Shown: positions 49,590-58,096 of the stretch, in pieces
Layout of the letters: every line of letters starts with the position of its first letter
How positions within the stretch are numbered: position 1 is the first letter of the stretch
Source of the DNA: Lentzea fradiae
GTDB taxonomy: Bacteria; Actinomycetota; Actinomycetes; Mycobacteriales; Pseudonocardiaceae
Length of the DNA: 64,000 bases
Assembly (NCBI RefSeq): GCF_900100955.1
Contig: NZ_FNCC01000010.1
Location: 160,674 to 224,673 of the forward strand
Direction of reading: 5' to 3'
Position numbers and translations under genes: made by a program
Notes under the pieces: model-generated
Databases searched by the model: none
The model's input: only the letters and a program-made list of their open reading frames with translations
What the model was told of the DNA's origin: nothing

Positions 49590-50549
49590 ATGCACGTGCT
49601 CGCCGCCCAGGACGCCTTCTTCCTCGCCCGCCGGACCCGCAAGGACTCGCCGCACACCACGGCGGCCTACCAGCGGGATCTCGCCGGGGTGACCGCGCTG
49701 CTGGCCGAGACGCTGTCCCGGCCAGCCGAGGAGCTCGTGGTGCAGGACCTGACGGGGGCGAACCTGCGTCACGCGTTCGGGTTGTTCGCGGACACGCATG
49801 CGCGGAGCTCGGTGTTGCGGGCGTGGTCCACGTGGAATCAGTTCCTGACGTTCTGCGTGGCGGAGGACCTGATCGCCGGTAACCCGATGGGGGCGGTGGC
49901 GCGGCCGAAGACGCCTCCGCTGGTGCCGAAGCCGTTGCGGGGTGAGGACACGCCGGAGCAGTTGCTGACGGCGGCCGCGGAGGGGGCGCGCAAGGGGCGT
50001 GACCCGTGGCCGGAGCGGGATGTGCTGGTGATCGCGCTGGGGTTGGTGGCGGGGTTGCGCAGTGCGGAGATGCGGACGTTGACGCTGGCGAGCGTGGTGG
50101 GGCGGGAGGGTGATCGGCGGTTGCACGTGAAGGGGAAGGGCAACCGGGACCGGTCGGTGCCGATCGAGCCGCCGATGGAGCGGATCGTGGAGGCGTATCT
50201 GGCGAGTTGCCGGCGGCGGTTTCCGCAGGGGCGGTTCGACCGGGACAGCGCGTTGTTGCGGGATCGGCATGGTGAGCCGATCGGGCGGGGTGGGTTGGAG
50301 TACCTGGTGAAGTCGTGTTTCCGGTGGGCGGGGTTGAACGACCGGGTGCCGACGGGGGCGAACTTGCACGCGTTGCGGCATACGTTCGCGACGCGGCTGG
50401 CGGAGGACGGGGCGTCGGCGAGCGAGATCATGGCGTTGCTGGGGCATGCGAGTTTGGCGACGAGTCAGAACTACATCGAGGCGACGGCGCGGGAGCGGCG
50501 GGCGGCGGTGGCGAGCAATCGGACGTATCGGGCTTTGCGGGACATGTAG
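49590..50549 (+). CDS. Tyrosine recombinase (XerC/XerD-like) next to dif
   Basis: 319 residues from ATG 49590; an in-frame GTG is six codons upstream. The N-terminal SAM-like core-binding domain has FFLARRTRKDSPHTTAAYQRDLAGVTALL. All six catalytic residues are visible: R157 (AGLRSAE), K182 (KGKGNRDR), H260 and R263 (HALRHTFATRL), H286 (LGHASL) and Y295 (TSQNY). Length suits Xer-type enzymes. It lies 513 bases from dif, as in XerS/XerH systems. It could be a site-specific resolvase for dif or the integrase of a lost element. Confidence 0.9.
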   Translation: MHVLAAQDAFFLARRTRKDSPHTTAAYQRDLAGVTALLAETLSRPAEELVVQDLTGANLRHAFGLFADTHARSSVLRAWSTWNQFLTFCVAEDLIAGNPMGAVARPKTPPLVPKPLRGEDTPEQLLTAAAEGARKGRDPWPERDVLVIALGLVAGLRSAEMRTLTLASVVGREGDRRLHVKGKGNRDRSVPIEPPMERIVEAYLASCRRRFPQGRFDRDSALLRDRHGEPIGRGGLEYLVKSCFRWAGLNDRVPTGANLHALRHTFATRLAEDGASASEIMALLGHASLATSQNYIEATARERRAAVASNRTYRALRDM

Positions 50550-50672
50550 CGGGGTTCCAGCGGGGTGCGGGACTCTCGGTGCGGAGCGTGTGGCCGGGGG
50601 TCGCCCGTGTGTCGTGCGGTTGGGCCGAGTGGGTGACCTGGTGGTGCGAAAACCGCATTTCAGGGGTACCCA

Positions 50673-51503
50673 ATGAGAATGAGATCCGTGTGGCGTGGGG
50701 CCATCTCCTTCGGGTTGGTGACGATCGCCGTGCGCCTTTACACGGCTGTCGAGGAGCACGACTTCCGTTTCAACCAGGTGCACCGTGAGGACGGCGGGCG
50801 CATCAGGTACAAGCGTGTGTGTTCGGTGTGCGGTGAAGAGGTGGAGTACTCGGAGATCACCAAGGGCTATGAGCTGGACGACGGCCGGATGGTGATCATG
50901 GAGCCGGAGGACTTCGAGAAGCTGCCGGTGAAGACGGACAAGTCGATCGAGGTGCTGGAGTTCGTGCCGGTGGAGGAGATCGATCCGATCTTCTTCCAGA
51001 AGACGTATTACCTGGAGCCGGACAAGGCGGCGGCGCGGCCGTACGTGTTGTTGCGGGACGCGTTGGTGAAGACGGGTCAGCTGGCGGTTGTGAAGATCAC
51101 GATCCGGCAGAAGGAGACGTTGGCGACGATCCGGGCTCGGGATGACGTGCTGGTGATGCACACGATGTTGTGGCCGGATGAGATCCGGAAGGCGGAGTTC
51201 GACTTCCTGGACGCGGACGTGGAGGTGCGTCCGCAGGAGTTGAAGATGGCGACGTCGCTGGTGGAGTCGATGGCGGGTGACTTCGATCCGGACACGTTCA
51301 CCGATGACTACCGGGATGCGCTGGAGAAGGTGATCGCGGCGAAGGCGGAGGGTGCTGAGCTGCCGGAGCAGCCGGAGGCCGAGGACAAGGGCGATGTGAT
51401 CGACCTGATGACGGCTCTGGAGCGGAGTGTGGAGAAGGCGAAGGCGGGTCGTAAGGGGTCTGGGAAGAAGTCGGTGCCGAAGAAGAAGGCTTCGTCGGCG
51501 TAG
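50673..51503 (+). CDS. ku: Ku protein, non-homologous end joining
   Basis: 276 residues from ATG 50673, with AGGGG nearby upstream. It begins RSVWRGAISFGLVTIAVRLYTAVEEHDFRFNQVH, the bacterial Ku signature, and includes KRVCSVCGEEVEYSEITKGYE. The C-terminus is Lys/Ser-rich (AGRKGSGKKSVPKKKASS), a likely DNA-binding tail. Ku binds double-strand ends and recruits LigD. The ligase gene start overlaps its stop by 1 base. Confidence 0.96.
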   Translation: MRMRSVWRGAISFGLVTIAVRLYTAVEEHDFRFNQVHREDGGRIRYKRVCSVCGEEVEYSEITKGYELDDGRMVIMEPEDFEKLPVKTDKSIEVLEFVPVEEIDPIFFQKTYYLEPDKAAARPYVLLRDALVKTGQLAVVKITIRQKETLATIRARDDVLVMHTMLWPDEIRKAEFDFLDADVEVRPQELKMATSLVESMAGDFDPDTFTDDYRDALEKVIAAKAEGAELPEQPEAEDKGDVIDLMTALERSVEKAKAGRKGSGKKSVPKKKASSA

Positions 51504-52945
51504 TGGCGGGGCTTGACGAGTATCGGCGGAAGAGGGATCCGGCGCGGACGCCGGAGCCTGTGCCGGGTGCTGGGGACTTGCCGCGTGGGGACGATGACAC
51601 GTTCGTGATCCAGGAGCATCACGCGTCGAGCTTGCACTGGGACGTGCGGTTGGAGCGTGGTGGGGTTTTGGTGTCGTGGGCGGTGCCGAAGGGGTTGCCG
51701 CCGACGACGGACGTGGTGCGGTTGGCGGTGCACACCGAGGATCACCCGTTGGAGTACGCGGAGTTCTCGGGTGAGATTCCGAAGGGTGAGTACGGCGGCG
51801 GGGAGATGTTGCTGTGGGACCGCGGCCGGTACGAGACGGTGAAGTGGTCTGACCGCGAGGTCGATGTGGTGTTGCGCGGTCAGCGGGTGCGGGGGCAGTT
51901 CGTGTTCTTCCGGTCGGGTGGGGACGGGAAGAACTGGATGGTGAAGCGTCGGCATGCTGCGGCGCGGCCGGACTGGCAGGTGTTGCCGGAGTCGGTGAAG
52001 CCGATGCTGGCGGTGCCGGGGCCGCTTCCTTCCGATGACGACGACCAGTGGGCGTACGAGTTCAAGTGGGACGGGGTGCGGGCGGTCCTGCGGGTCGAGG
52101 GTGGCCGGGTGCAGGCGTGGTCGCGGCTGGGCAACGACATCACGGTGGCGTATCCGGAGTTGCAGGCGCTGGGGGCGCAGCTGGGGGCGACGGAGGCGTT
52201 GCTGGACGGGGAGATCGTGGCGTTGCAGGGTGGTCGGCCGAGTTTCAGCGCGTTGCAGAACCGGATGCATGTGAGCAAGTCGGATGCGGCGCGGCGGGCG
52301 GCGCGGCGGTATCCGGTGACGTTGTTGTTGTTCGATCTTCTGCATTTGGACGGGACGTCGTTGGTGCAGTTGCCGTTGGTGAAGCGGCGTGAGTTGTTGG
52401 AGGGGTTGGAGCTGCGGGGGCCGCATTGGCTGACTCCCCCGTCGTACGACTCGGACGGGGCGGCGGTGCTGGCGGCGAGTCGTGAGCAGGGGCTCGAGGG
52501 TGTGGTGGCGAAGCGGCTGGACTCGGTGTATCAGCCGGGGGTGCGGTCGCCGGTGTGGCGCAAGATCACCGATTTGATGGCGCAGGAGGTGGTGATCGGG
52601 GGCTGGCGGATGGGTGAGGGCAAGCGGTCGGGGGTGATCGGGGCGTTGTTGCTGGGTATTCCGCGGGGTGACGGGCTGGCGTTCGCGGGGTCGGTGGGCA
52701 CGGGGTTCAACGATGCGGAGCTGGCGGTGCTGACGCCGCGGTTGAAGGCGTTGGCGCGGCGCTCGTCGCCGTTCGTGACGGAGATGCCGCGGGAGCGGTC
52801 GCGGGGTGCGAGGTGGGTGGAGCCGGAGCTGGTGGCCGAGGTGGTGTTCCGGCAGTGGACGCCGGACGGGCGGATGCGGTTTCCGGCGTGGCGGGGGTTG
52901 CGGCCGGACAAGTCTCCTGAGGAGGTGCGGCGGGTTGAGTGGTGA
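51503..52945 (+). CDS. ligD: LigD-type DNA ligase with N-terminal phosphoesterase domain
   Basis: 480 residues from GTG 51503. The N-terminal 3'-phosphoesterase domain (about 1-150) has FVIQEHHASSLHWDVRLE with the metal-site His residues, and VPKGLPPTTD, GEIPKGEYGGGEMLLWDRG. The ATP-dependent ligase domain follows: motif I EFKWDGVRA with active Lys188, then GLEGVVAKR and VWRKITDL. There is no polymerase domain in this protein; it is encoded separately downstream. It seals ends in NHEJ with Ku. Confidence 0.95.
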   Translation: MAGLDEYRRKRDPARTPEPVPGAGDLPRGDDDTFVIQEHHASSLHWDVRLERGGVLVSWAVPKGLPPTTDVVRLAVHTEDHPLEYAEFSGEIPKGEYGGGEMLLWDRGRYETVKWSDREVDVVLRGQRVRGQFVFFRSGGDGKNWMVKRRHAAARPDWQVLPESVKPMLAVPGPLPSDDDDQWAYEFKWDGVRAVLRVEGGRVQAWSRLGNDITVAYPELQALGAQLGATEALLDGEIVALQGGRPSFSALQNRMHVSKSDAARRAARRYPVTLLLFDLLHLDGTSLVQLPLVKRRELLEGLELRGPHWLTPPSYDSDGAAVLAASREQGLEGVVAKRLDSVYQPGVRSPVWRKITDLMAQEVVIGGWRMGEGKRSGVIGALLLGIPRGDGLAFAGSVGTGFNDAELAVLTPRLKALARRSSPFVTEMPRERSRGARWVEPELVAEVVFRQWTPDGRMRFPAWRGLRPDKSPEEVRRVEW

Positions 52946-53819
52946 CGGGCCGAACGAGGTCTCGGTGCGGGTCGAGGACCGGGTGGTGAAGCTGACGAAC
53001 CTGGAGAAGGAGATGTATCCGGAGTTCGGGTTCACCAAGGGTGAGGTGATCGACTACTACACCCGGATCGCGCCGGTGCTGCTCCCCCATCTGAAGGATC
53101 GTCCGGTGACGTTGAAGCGGTTCCCGAACGGGGTGGACGGGAAGTGGTTCTTCGAGAAGAACGCGGCGGAGCACCGTCCGGGGTGGGTGCGGACGATGCG
53201 GTTGGAGTCGCCGGGGTCGGTGAAGGGCAACGAGACCGTCAACTACGTGATGGTGGACGAGCTGGCGACGTTGGTGTGGCTGGCGAACCTGGCGGCGCTG
53301 GAGTTGCACGTGCCGCAGTGGACGGTGGGTCCGCGTGGGGGGAAGCGGGATCCGGATCTGCTGGTGTTCGACCTGGATCCGGGTGCGCCGGCGTCGTTGG
53401 TGGAGTGTTGCCGGGTGGCGGAGCTGGTGCGCACGGTGCTGGATGACGACGGTGTGGACGCGTGGGCGAAGACGTCGGGGAACAAGGGGTTGCAGGTGTA
53501 CGCGTATGCGCCGGCGAAGGACACGTCGGAGTATGCGAAGGGGGTGGCTCGGCGGCTGGCGAAGGAGGTTCCGGAGCTGGTGGTGTCGACGATGGCGAAG
53601 GCGCAGCGGCCGGGGAAGGTGTTGATCGACTGGTCGCAGAACAACCCGGCGAAGACGACGGTGGCGCCGTACTCGTTGCGGGCGCGGGAGCGGCCGACGG
53701 TGTCGGCGCCGGTGACGTGGGACGAGGTCGAGGAGTGTCAGGTGGTGGAGGACCTGGTGTTCACGGCGGGTGAGGTGCTGGAGCGGGTGTCGGCGGCGGG
53801 TGACCTGTTCGGGTCGTGA
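52935..53819 (+). CDS. LigD-type NHEJ polymerase domain protein
   Basis: 294 residues from TTG 52935, chosen because GGAGGTG lies 7 bases upstream; a GTG at 52965 would give 284 residues. LTNLEKEMYPEFGFTKGEVIDYYTRIAPVLLPHLKDRPVTLKRFPNGVDG is the family's N-terminal core, DLLVFDLDPG holds the catalytic Asp pair, and SGNKGLQVYAYAP with STMAKAQRPGKVLIDWSQNNPAKTTVAPYSLR follows. It is an archaeo-eukaryotic primase-like repair polymerase. It overlaps the ligase gene by 11 bases. Confidence 0.93.
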   Translation: MSGDGPNEVSVRVEDRVVKLTNLEKEMYPEFGFTKGEVIDYYTRIAPVLLPHLKDRPVTLKRFPNGVDGKWFFEKNAAEHRPGWVRTMRLESPGSVKGNETVNYVMVDELATLVWLANLAALELHVPQWTVGPRGGKRDPDLLVFDLDPGAPASLVECCRVAELVRTVLDDDGVDAWAKTSGNKGLQVYAYAPAKDTSEYAKGVARRLAKEVPELVVSTMAKAQRPGKVLIDWSQNNPAKTTVAPYSLRARERPTVSAPVTWDEVEECQVVEDLVFTAGEVLERVSAAGDLFGS

Positions 53820-53848
53820 GGTGTGTGGGTGGCGGGGCCACGCGCGGG

Positions 53849-54832
53849 TCAGCCCGCCTGCCTGCTCAGCCCGCCTTGTCCGAACCGGCGCCGGTACTGC
53901 GACGGTGTCAGGCCCGTCTCGCGGCGCAGCACCGTGCGCAGTGTCGTGGCGGTGCCCAGGCCGGTGCGGCGGGCCACGACGTCCAGGCGCGACTCCCCCA
54001 GCTCGATCAGTCTGCGGGCGAGCGTGACGCGTTCGCCGGTCAGCCAGGCCAGCGGGGTGGTGCCGAGCTGGGCGCGGAAGCGGCGGTGCAGGGTCGCCGG
54101 GCTGATGTTGGCGTGGGCGGCCAGTGCGGGGACGGTGAGGGCGGTGTCGAGGTGCTGTTGTGCCCAGGCGAGCAGGGGTGCCAGGGACTCGTCGGGCAGT
54201 TCGGGCACGGGGCGTTCGACGAACTGGCGTTGGCCGCCGTCGCGGTGGGCGGCGAAGACGAGGCGGCGGCTGACGGAGGCGGCGACCTCGGCGCCGTGGT
54301 CGCGGCGCACGAGGTGCAGGCCCAGGTCGAGGGCGGCGGCGCTGCCCGCGGAGGTGAGGATGTCGCCGTCGTCGACGAACAGCACGTCCGGTTCCAGCCG
54401 CACCGCGGGGAAGCGGGCGCGGAACTGCTCTGCCCACTGCCAGTGCGCGGTGGCGCGGCGGCCGTCGAGGACTCCGGCTTCGGCGAGGGTGAACGCGCCG
54501 CTGCAGAACCCGACGAGCCGCGTGCCTCTGGTGTGGGCGCGGCGGACGGTGTCGAGCACTTCGCGGCGGCGGGGTGTGTCGATGTCGGGCCGGTTGGGCA
54601 CGATCAGCGTGTCGGCCTGGTCGGCCGCGTCCAGGCCGGCGACGCCGGTGAGGGTGAAGAACCCGTCGCGCATCACCGTGCCCGGGTCGGGTGAGCACAG
54701 GCGGAAGTCGTAGAGGTCGCGGCCGAGCTCGGGGCGGCGCAGGCCGAACACCTCGGTCGCGCAGCCCAATTCGAACGGGTTGGAGTTCGCGTCGACGATG
54801 ACGACGACCCGGTGCGAGGATTCTTGCGGCAT
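53849..54832 (-). CDS. GlxA family transcriptional regulator (DJ-1/PfpI plus AraC HTH)
   Basis: 327 residues from ATG 54832. Residues 1-195 form a DJ-1/PfpI-like domain (RVVVIVDANSNPFELGCATEVFGL, VGFCSGAFTLAEAGVLDGRRATAHW, with a Cys in the nucleophile elbow). The C-terminal AraC HTH includes LTVPALAAHANISPATLHRRFRAQLGTTPLAWLTGERVTLARRLIE and TPSQYRRRF. It regulates an unknown target. It is divergent from the cupin gene with 52 bases between starts, so it may regulate that gene. Confidence 0.92.
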   Translation of the reverse strand: MPQESSHRVVVIVDANSNPFELGCATEVFGLRRPELGRDLYDFRLCSPDPGTVMRDGFFTLTGVAGLDAADQADTLIVPNRPDIDTPRRREVLDTVRRAHTRGTRLVGFCSGAFTLAEAGVLDGRRATAHWQWAEQFRARFPAVRLEPDVLFVDDGDILTSAGSAAALDLGLHLVRRDHGAEVAASVSRRLVFAAHRDGGQRQFVERPVPELPDESLAPLLAWAQQHLDTALTVPALAAHANISPATLHRRFRAQLGTTPLAWLTGERVTLARRLIELGESRLDVVARRTGLGTATTLRTVLRRETGLTPSQYRRRFGQGGLSRQAG

Positions 54833-54884
54833 GTGCGATTCCTAGCACTCACGGCCGTGCGGTGGTGGGCGTCAGGCTGGTCGC

Positions 54885-55280
54885 ATGATCGAACCCATCG
54901 CCCTGGACGACGCCCTGGCCTCCTTCGAGGCCCTGTGGAGCCCGCGCATCGTCACCCGTGTCAACGACTACGACGTCCGTGTCGCGAAGGTCTCCGGTGA
55001 GCATGTCTGGCACGTTCACGACCACACCGACGAGTTCTTCCTGGTCCTGGGTGGCGAGCTGCACTTGGCCCTGCGCGAGGCGGGCGGTGAACGCACCGTC
55101 GTGCTGCCTCGCGGGTCGGTGTTCACCGTGCCGCGCGGCACCTACCACCGTCCGTCGGCGCCTGGTGGCGCGTCGATCCTGATGTTCGAGCCTTCCGGCA
55201 CTCCGACTGTCGGTGACCGCCACGATGGTGAGGTCCCCGCGCACGTGGACGCGACGACCGGCCACGAATTGCACACCTGA
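54885..55280 (+). CDS. Cupin domain protein
   Basis: 131 residues from ATG 54885. The metal-binding cupin pattern is seen in VWHVHDHTDEFFLVLGGELHLAL and LPRGSVFTVPRGTYHRP. The catalytic role is unknown: such single-domain cupins may be dioxygenases, isomerases or binding proteins. It faces the GlxA regulator gene and may be its target. Confidence 0.88.
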   Translation: MIEPIALDDALASFEALWSPRIVTRVNDYDVRVAKVSGEHVWHVHDHTDEFFLVLGGELHLALREAGGERTVVLPRGSVFTVPRGTYHRPSAPGGASILMFEPSGTPTVGDRHDGEVPAHVDATTGHELHT

Positions 55281-55309
55281 GGGCGTGGGGTGCGTCAGAA
55301 TCACGCGGT

Positions 55310-58096
55310 GTGAGGTTCGGGGTGCTGGGGCCGGTCGAGGTGCGCGGCGATCAGGGGGTGGTCGCGGTGGCGGCGCCCCGGCAGCGGGCCCTGCTCGCGT
55401 TGCTGGCGCTGGAGGCGGGCCGTGTCGTCGGGCACGACCGGCTGGTCGATGGTCTCTACCCCGAGCCGCCCTCCGGTGCCGTCAACGCGTTGCAGTCGCA
55501 GGTCTCGCGGTTGCGCCGGAGCGTGCCGGGGCTGCTGGTCGAGCACCACCCCGCCGGCTACCGGCTGGTCGCGGACCCGTCGGACGTGGACGCGCACCGC
55601 TGCGCCGAGCTGCTGGATGCCGGGCGGGGCGCGCAGGCGCTGGCGTTGTGGCGCGGCACCGCGCTGGCCGATGTGGACGCGCCGTTCGCCGAGCAGGCGC
55701 GGCACCGGCTGACGGAGCTGTTCGTGCGCAGTGTGCTCGCCGGTGGCACGATCGCGGACCTGTGTGAGCTGCTGGCGCGGCACCCGTTGCGTGAGGACGT
55801 GCGGGCCGCGGTGATGCGGGCCTTGCACCGCGACGGTCACACGTCCGAGGCGTTGCGGGTGTTCGAGCAGGGACGGGCGCTGCTGGCCGACGAGCTCGGC
55901 GTCGACCCCTCCCCCGTGCTGGCCGCAGCGCACGTGGAGGTGCTGCGGGCGGCCGCGCCGCATCGGGGCGTGCCCGAGCAGCTGACCAGCTTCGTCGGCC
56001 GCGATGACGACCTGCGCCGTGTCACCGCGCAGCTGGCCGGGCACCGCCTGGTCACGCTCGTCGGGCCCGGCGGCACCGGCAAGACCCGGCTGGCCGCCGA
56101 GGTGGCCGCCCGTGACCGGGGAGAGGTGGCGTTCGTCGATCTCAGCGCCACCACCGACGTCGCGCGTGCTCTGCTCGACGGTGTCGGTGCGCGCGAGGCC
56201 GGGCTGCTCGACGGCGCGGCGGCCGGGGTCGAGCAGCGGCTGCGCGCCGCCCTGTCGGCCCGCGAGATCCTGCTCGTCGCCGACAACTGCGAGCACGTCG
56301 TCGACGAGGCCGCCCGTGTGCTCGGCGGCCTGCTGACCACGTGCGCGGGCGTGCGGGTGCTCGCGACCAGCCGTGAACCGCTCGGCATCACCGGTGAGAC
56401 GCTGCATCCCGTCACCGGTCTGGACGAGGCCGCCGCCGCCCGCCTGTTCGGTGACCGGGCGCGGGCCGTCGCTCCCGGTTTCACCGGCGAGCACGCCCTG
56501 GTCGCCGAGGTGTGCCGGCGGCTGGACGGCATCGCGCTCGCCGTCGAGCTGGCCGCCGCCCGCGTGCGGACGTTGCCGCTGAGCGAGATCGCCGCCCGCC
56601 TCGACGACCGGTTCCGGTTGCTCTCGCACGGCCCCCGCACCGCCGCGCCCCGGCATCGCACGTTGCACGCCGTCGTCGAGTGGAGCTGGGAGCTGCTCGA
56701 CGACGCCGAACGCGACCTGGCCGCCCGTTTCACCGTGTTCACCGGCAGCGCGTCGCTGGCCGCGGTCACCGCCGTCACCGGCTCCGACGTCGGCGTGCTC
56801 ACCTCGCTGGTGGACAAGTCCCTGGTCGAGATGCACGGCGACCGCTACCGGATGCTCGACACCATCCGCGCGTTCTGCGCCGCCCGCGCACCCGATCTGC
56901 GCGCCCGTCACGCCCGCTGGTTCCTGGACCGGGCGCGGGAGGCCGAACCGCACCTGCGTTCCCACGACCAGGTCCGGTGGCTCGCGAGCCTCACCGCCGA
57001 CCACGACGACCTCGTCGCCGCCGTCACCTGGGCCACCGGCCACGACCCGTGCCTGGCGTTGCGGCTGGTCGCGGCCCTGTCGACCTACTACTGGTTCCGC
57101 GGCCTGCGCACCGAGGCCGCCACCAGGGCCGAGGCCGTGCTGCGCGCGTGCGGCGAGACCCCGCCGCCCGGCTTGGAGCAGGAGTACGCGCTGTGCCTGC
57201 TGATCGCCTGGCCCGTCGCGACCGGCGACCAGACCGCGCGCATCCGCCAGGCCGACGCCCTCACCCACAGCCTCACCGGGCCGCCGCGCTTCCCGATCAT
57301 GACCATGATGTGGGGCATGGCGCTGGGCGCGCCCGAGAGCGGCTCCCCGGTCTGGCACCACCGCACCCGCATGCTCGGCGACGACCCGTGGAGCGCCGCG
57401 CTCGCCCTAGTCGGCGACGGCCTGATGGCCCGCCAGAGCGGCGACCAGGCGGCGGGTGAGCAGCTGCTGCGGCGCGGCGCGCAGGCGTTCACCCGCATCG
57501 GTGACCGGTGGGGTGCGGCGCTGGCGTTCGCGCAGCTCAGCGAGCTCACCCTGGCCTCGGGCGACGCGGTGGCCGCGCTGGAGCACGCCGAACGGGCCCG
57601 CGCTCTGCTGCGCGAGCTCGGCGCCACCGAGGACACCGCCGAAGCCGTCACCGCCCGCGGCCACGCCCGCCTCGCGGCCGGTGACCTCGACGCGGCCCGC
57701 ACCGACTTCGGCGTGGCGCTGAAGCTGGCGCGCCGCTCGGGGGCGCTCGTCGTGCAGGCAGGCGCCCACCTCGGCCTCGCCGGGCTCGCCCGCCGCGCCG
57801 GGGACCACACCGCCGCCGCCGCGGAGTGCGACAGGGCCTGGGAGCTCACCCCCGGCGGCTGGTACGGGCCCGACGAGCTGCGCTGCCACATCGCGGCCGA
57901 ACGCGGCCGCATCGCCGCGGCCGCCGGCGACCACGGCGCGGCACGCCGGCACTTCGAGGACGCGGTGCTGCGCGCCGCCGGTCAACGCAACCGCGTCACC
58001 GAAGCCGCCCTGCGCGCCGAGCTCGACGCTCTGCCGTCCGCTACAGCGTCGGCGCCGCGTCCACCAGCGCCCGCGTGTAGTCGTGTGACGGGCTGA
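55310..58096 (+). CDS. SARP/BTAD-AfsR-like large transcriptional regulator with NB-ARC ATPase
   Basis: 928 residues from GTG 55310. N-terminal OmpR-type winged helix (FGVLGPVEVRGDQGVVAVAAPRQRALLALLALEAGRVV) and BTAD helical domain (about 90-245), then a P-loop NTPase (LVGPGGTGKTRLAAEVAAR, LLVADNCEHVVDEA, VLATSREPLG), then TPR repeats. The layout resembles AfsR/LuxR-type pathway activators. It probably controls secondary metabolism or the adjacent transporter operon. The 3' end overlaps the convergent ATPase gene by 56 bases. Confidence 0.93.
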   Translation: MRFGVLGPVEVRGDQGVVAVAAPRQRALLALLALEAGRVVGHDRLVDGLYPEPPSGAVNALQSQVSRLRRSVPGLLVEHHPAGYRLVADPSDVDAHRCAELLDAGRGAQALALWRGTALADVDAPFAEQARHRLTELFVRSVLAGGTIADLCELLARHPLREDVRAAVMRALHRDGHTSEALRVFEQGRALLADELGVDPSPVLAAAHVEVLRAAAPHRGVPEQLTSFVGRDDDLRRVTAQLAGHRLVTLVGPGGTGKTRLAAEVAARDRGEVAFVDLSATTDVARALLDGVGAREAGLLDGAAAGVEQRLRAALSAREILLVADNCEHVVDEAARVLGGLLTTCAGVRVLATSREPLGITGETLHPVTGLDEAAAARLFGDRARAVAPGFTGEHALVAEVCRRLDGIALAVELAAARVRTLPLSEIAARLDDRFRLLSHGPRTAAPRHRTLHAVVEWSWELLDDAERDLAARFTVFTGSASLAAVTAVTGSDVGVLTSLVDKSLVEMHGDRYRMLDTIRAFCAARAPDLRARHARWFLDRAREAEPHLRSHDQVRWLASLTADHDDLVAAVTWATGHDPCLALRLVAALSTYYWFRGLRTEAATRAEAVLRACGETPPPGLEQEYALCLLIAWPVATGDQTARIRQADALTHSLTGPPRFPIMTMMWGMALGAPESGSPVWHHRTRMLGDDPWSAALALVGDGLMARQSGDQAAGEQLLRRGAQAFTRIGDRWGAALAFAQLSELTLASGDAVAALEHAERARALLRELGATEDTAEAVTARGHARLAAGDLDAARTDFGVALKLARRSGALVVQAGAHLGLAGLARRAGDHTAAAAECDRAWELTPGGWYGPDELRCHIAAERGRIAAAAGDHGAARRHFEDAVLRAAGQRNRVTEAALRAELDALPSATASAPRPPAPACSRVTG

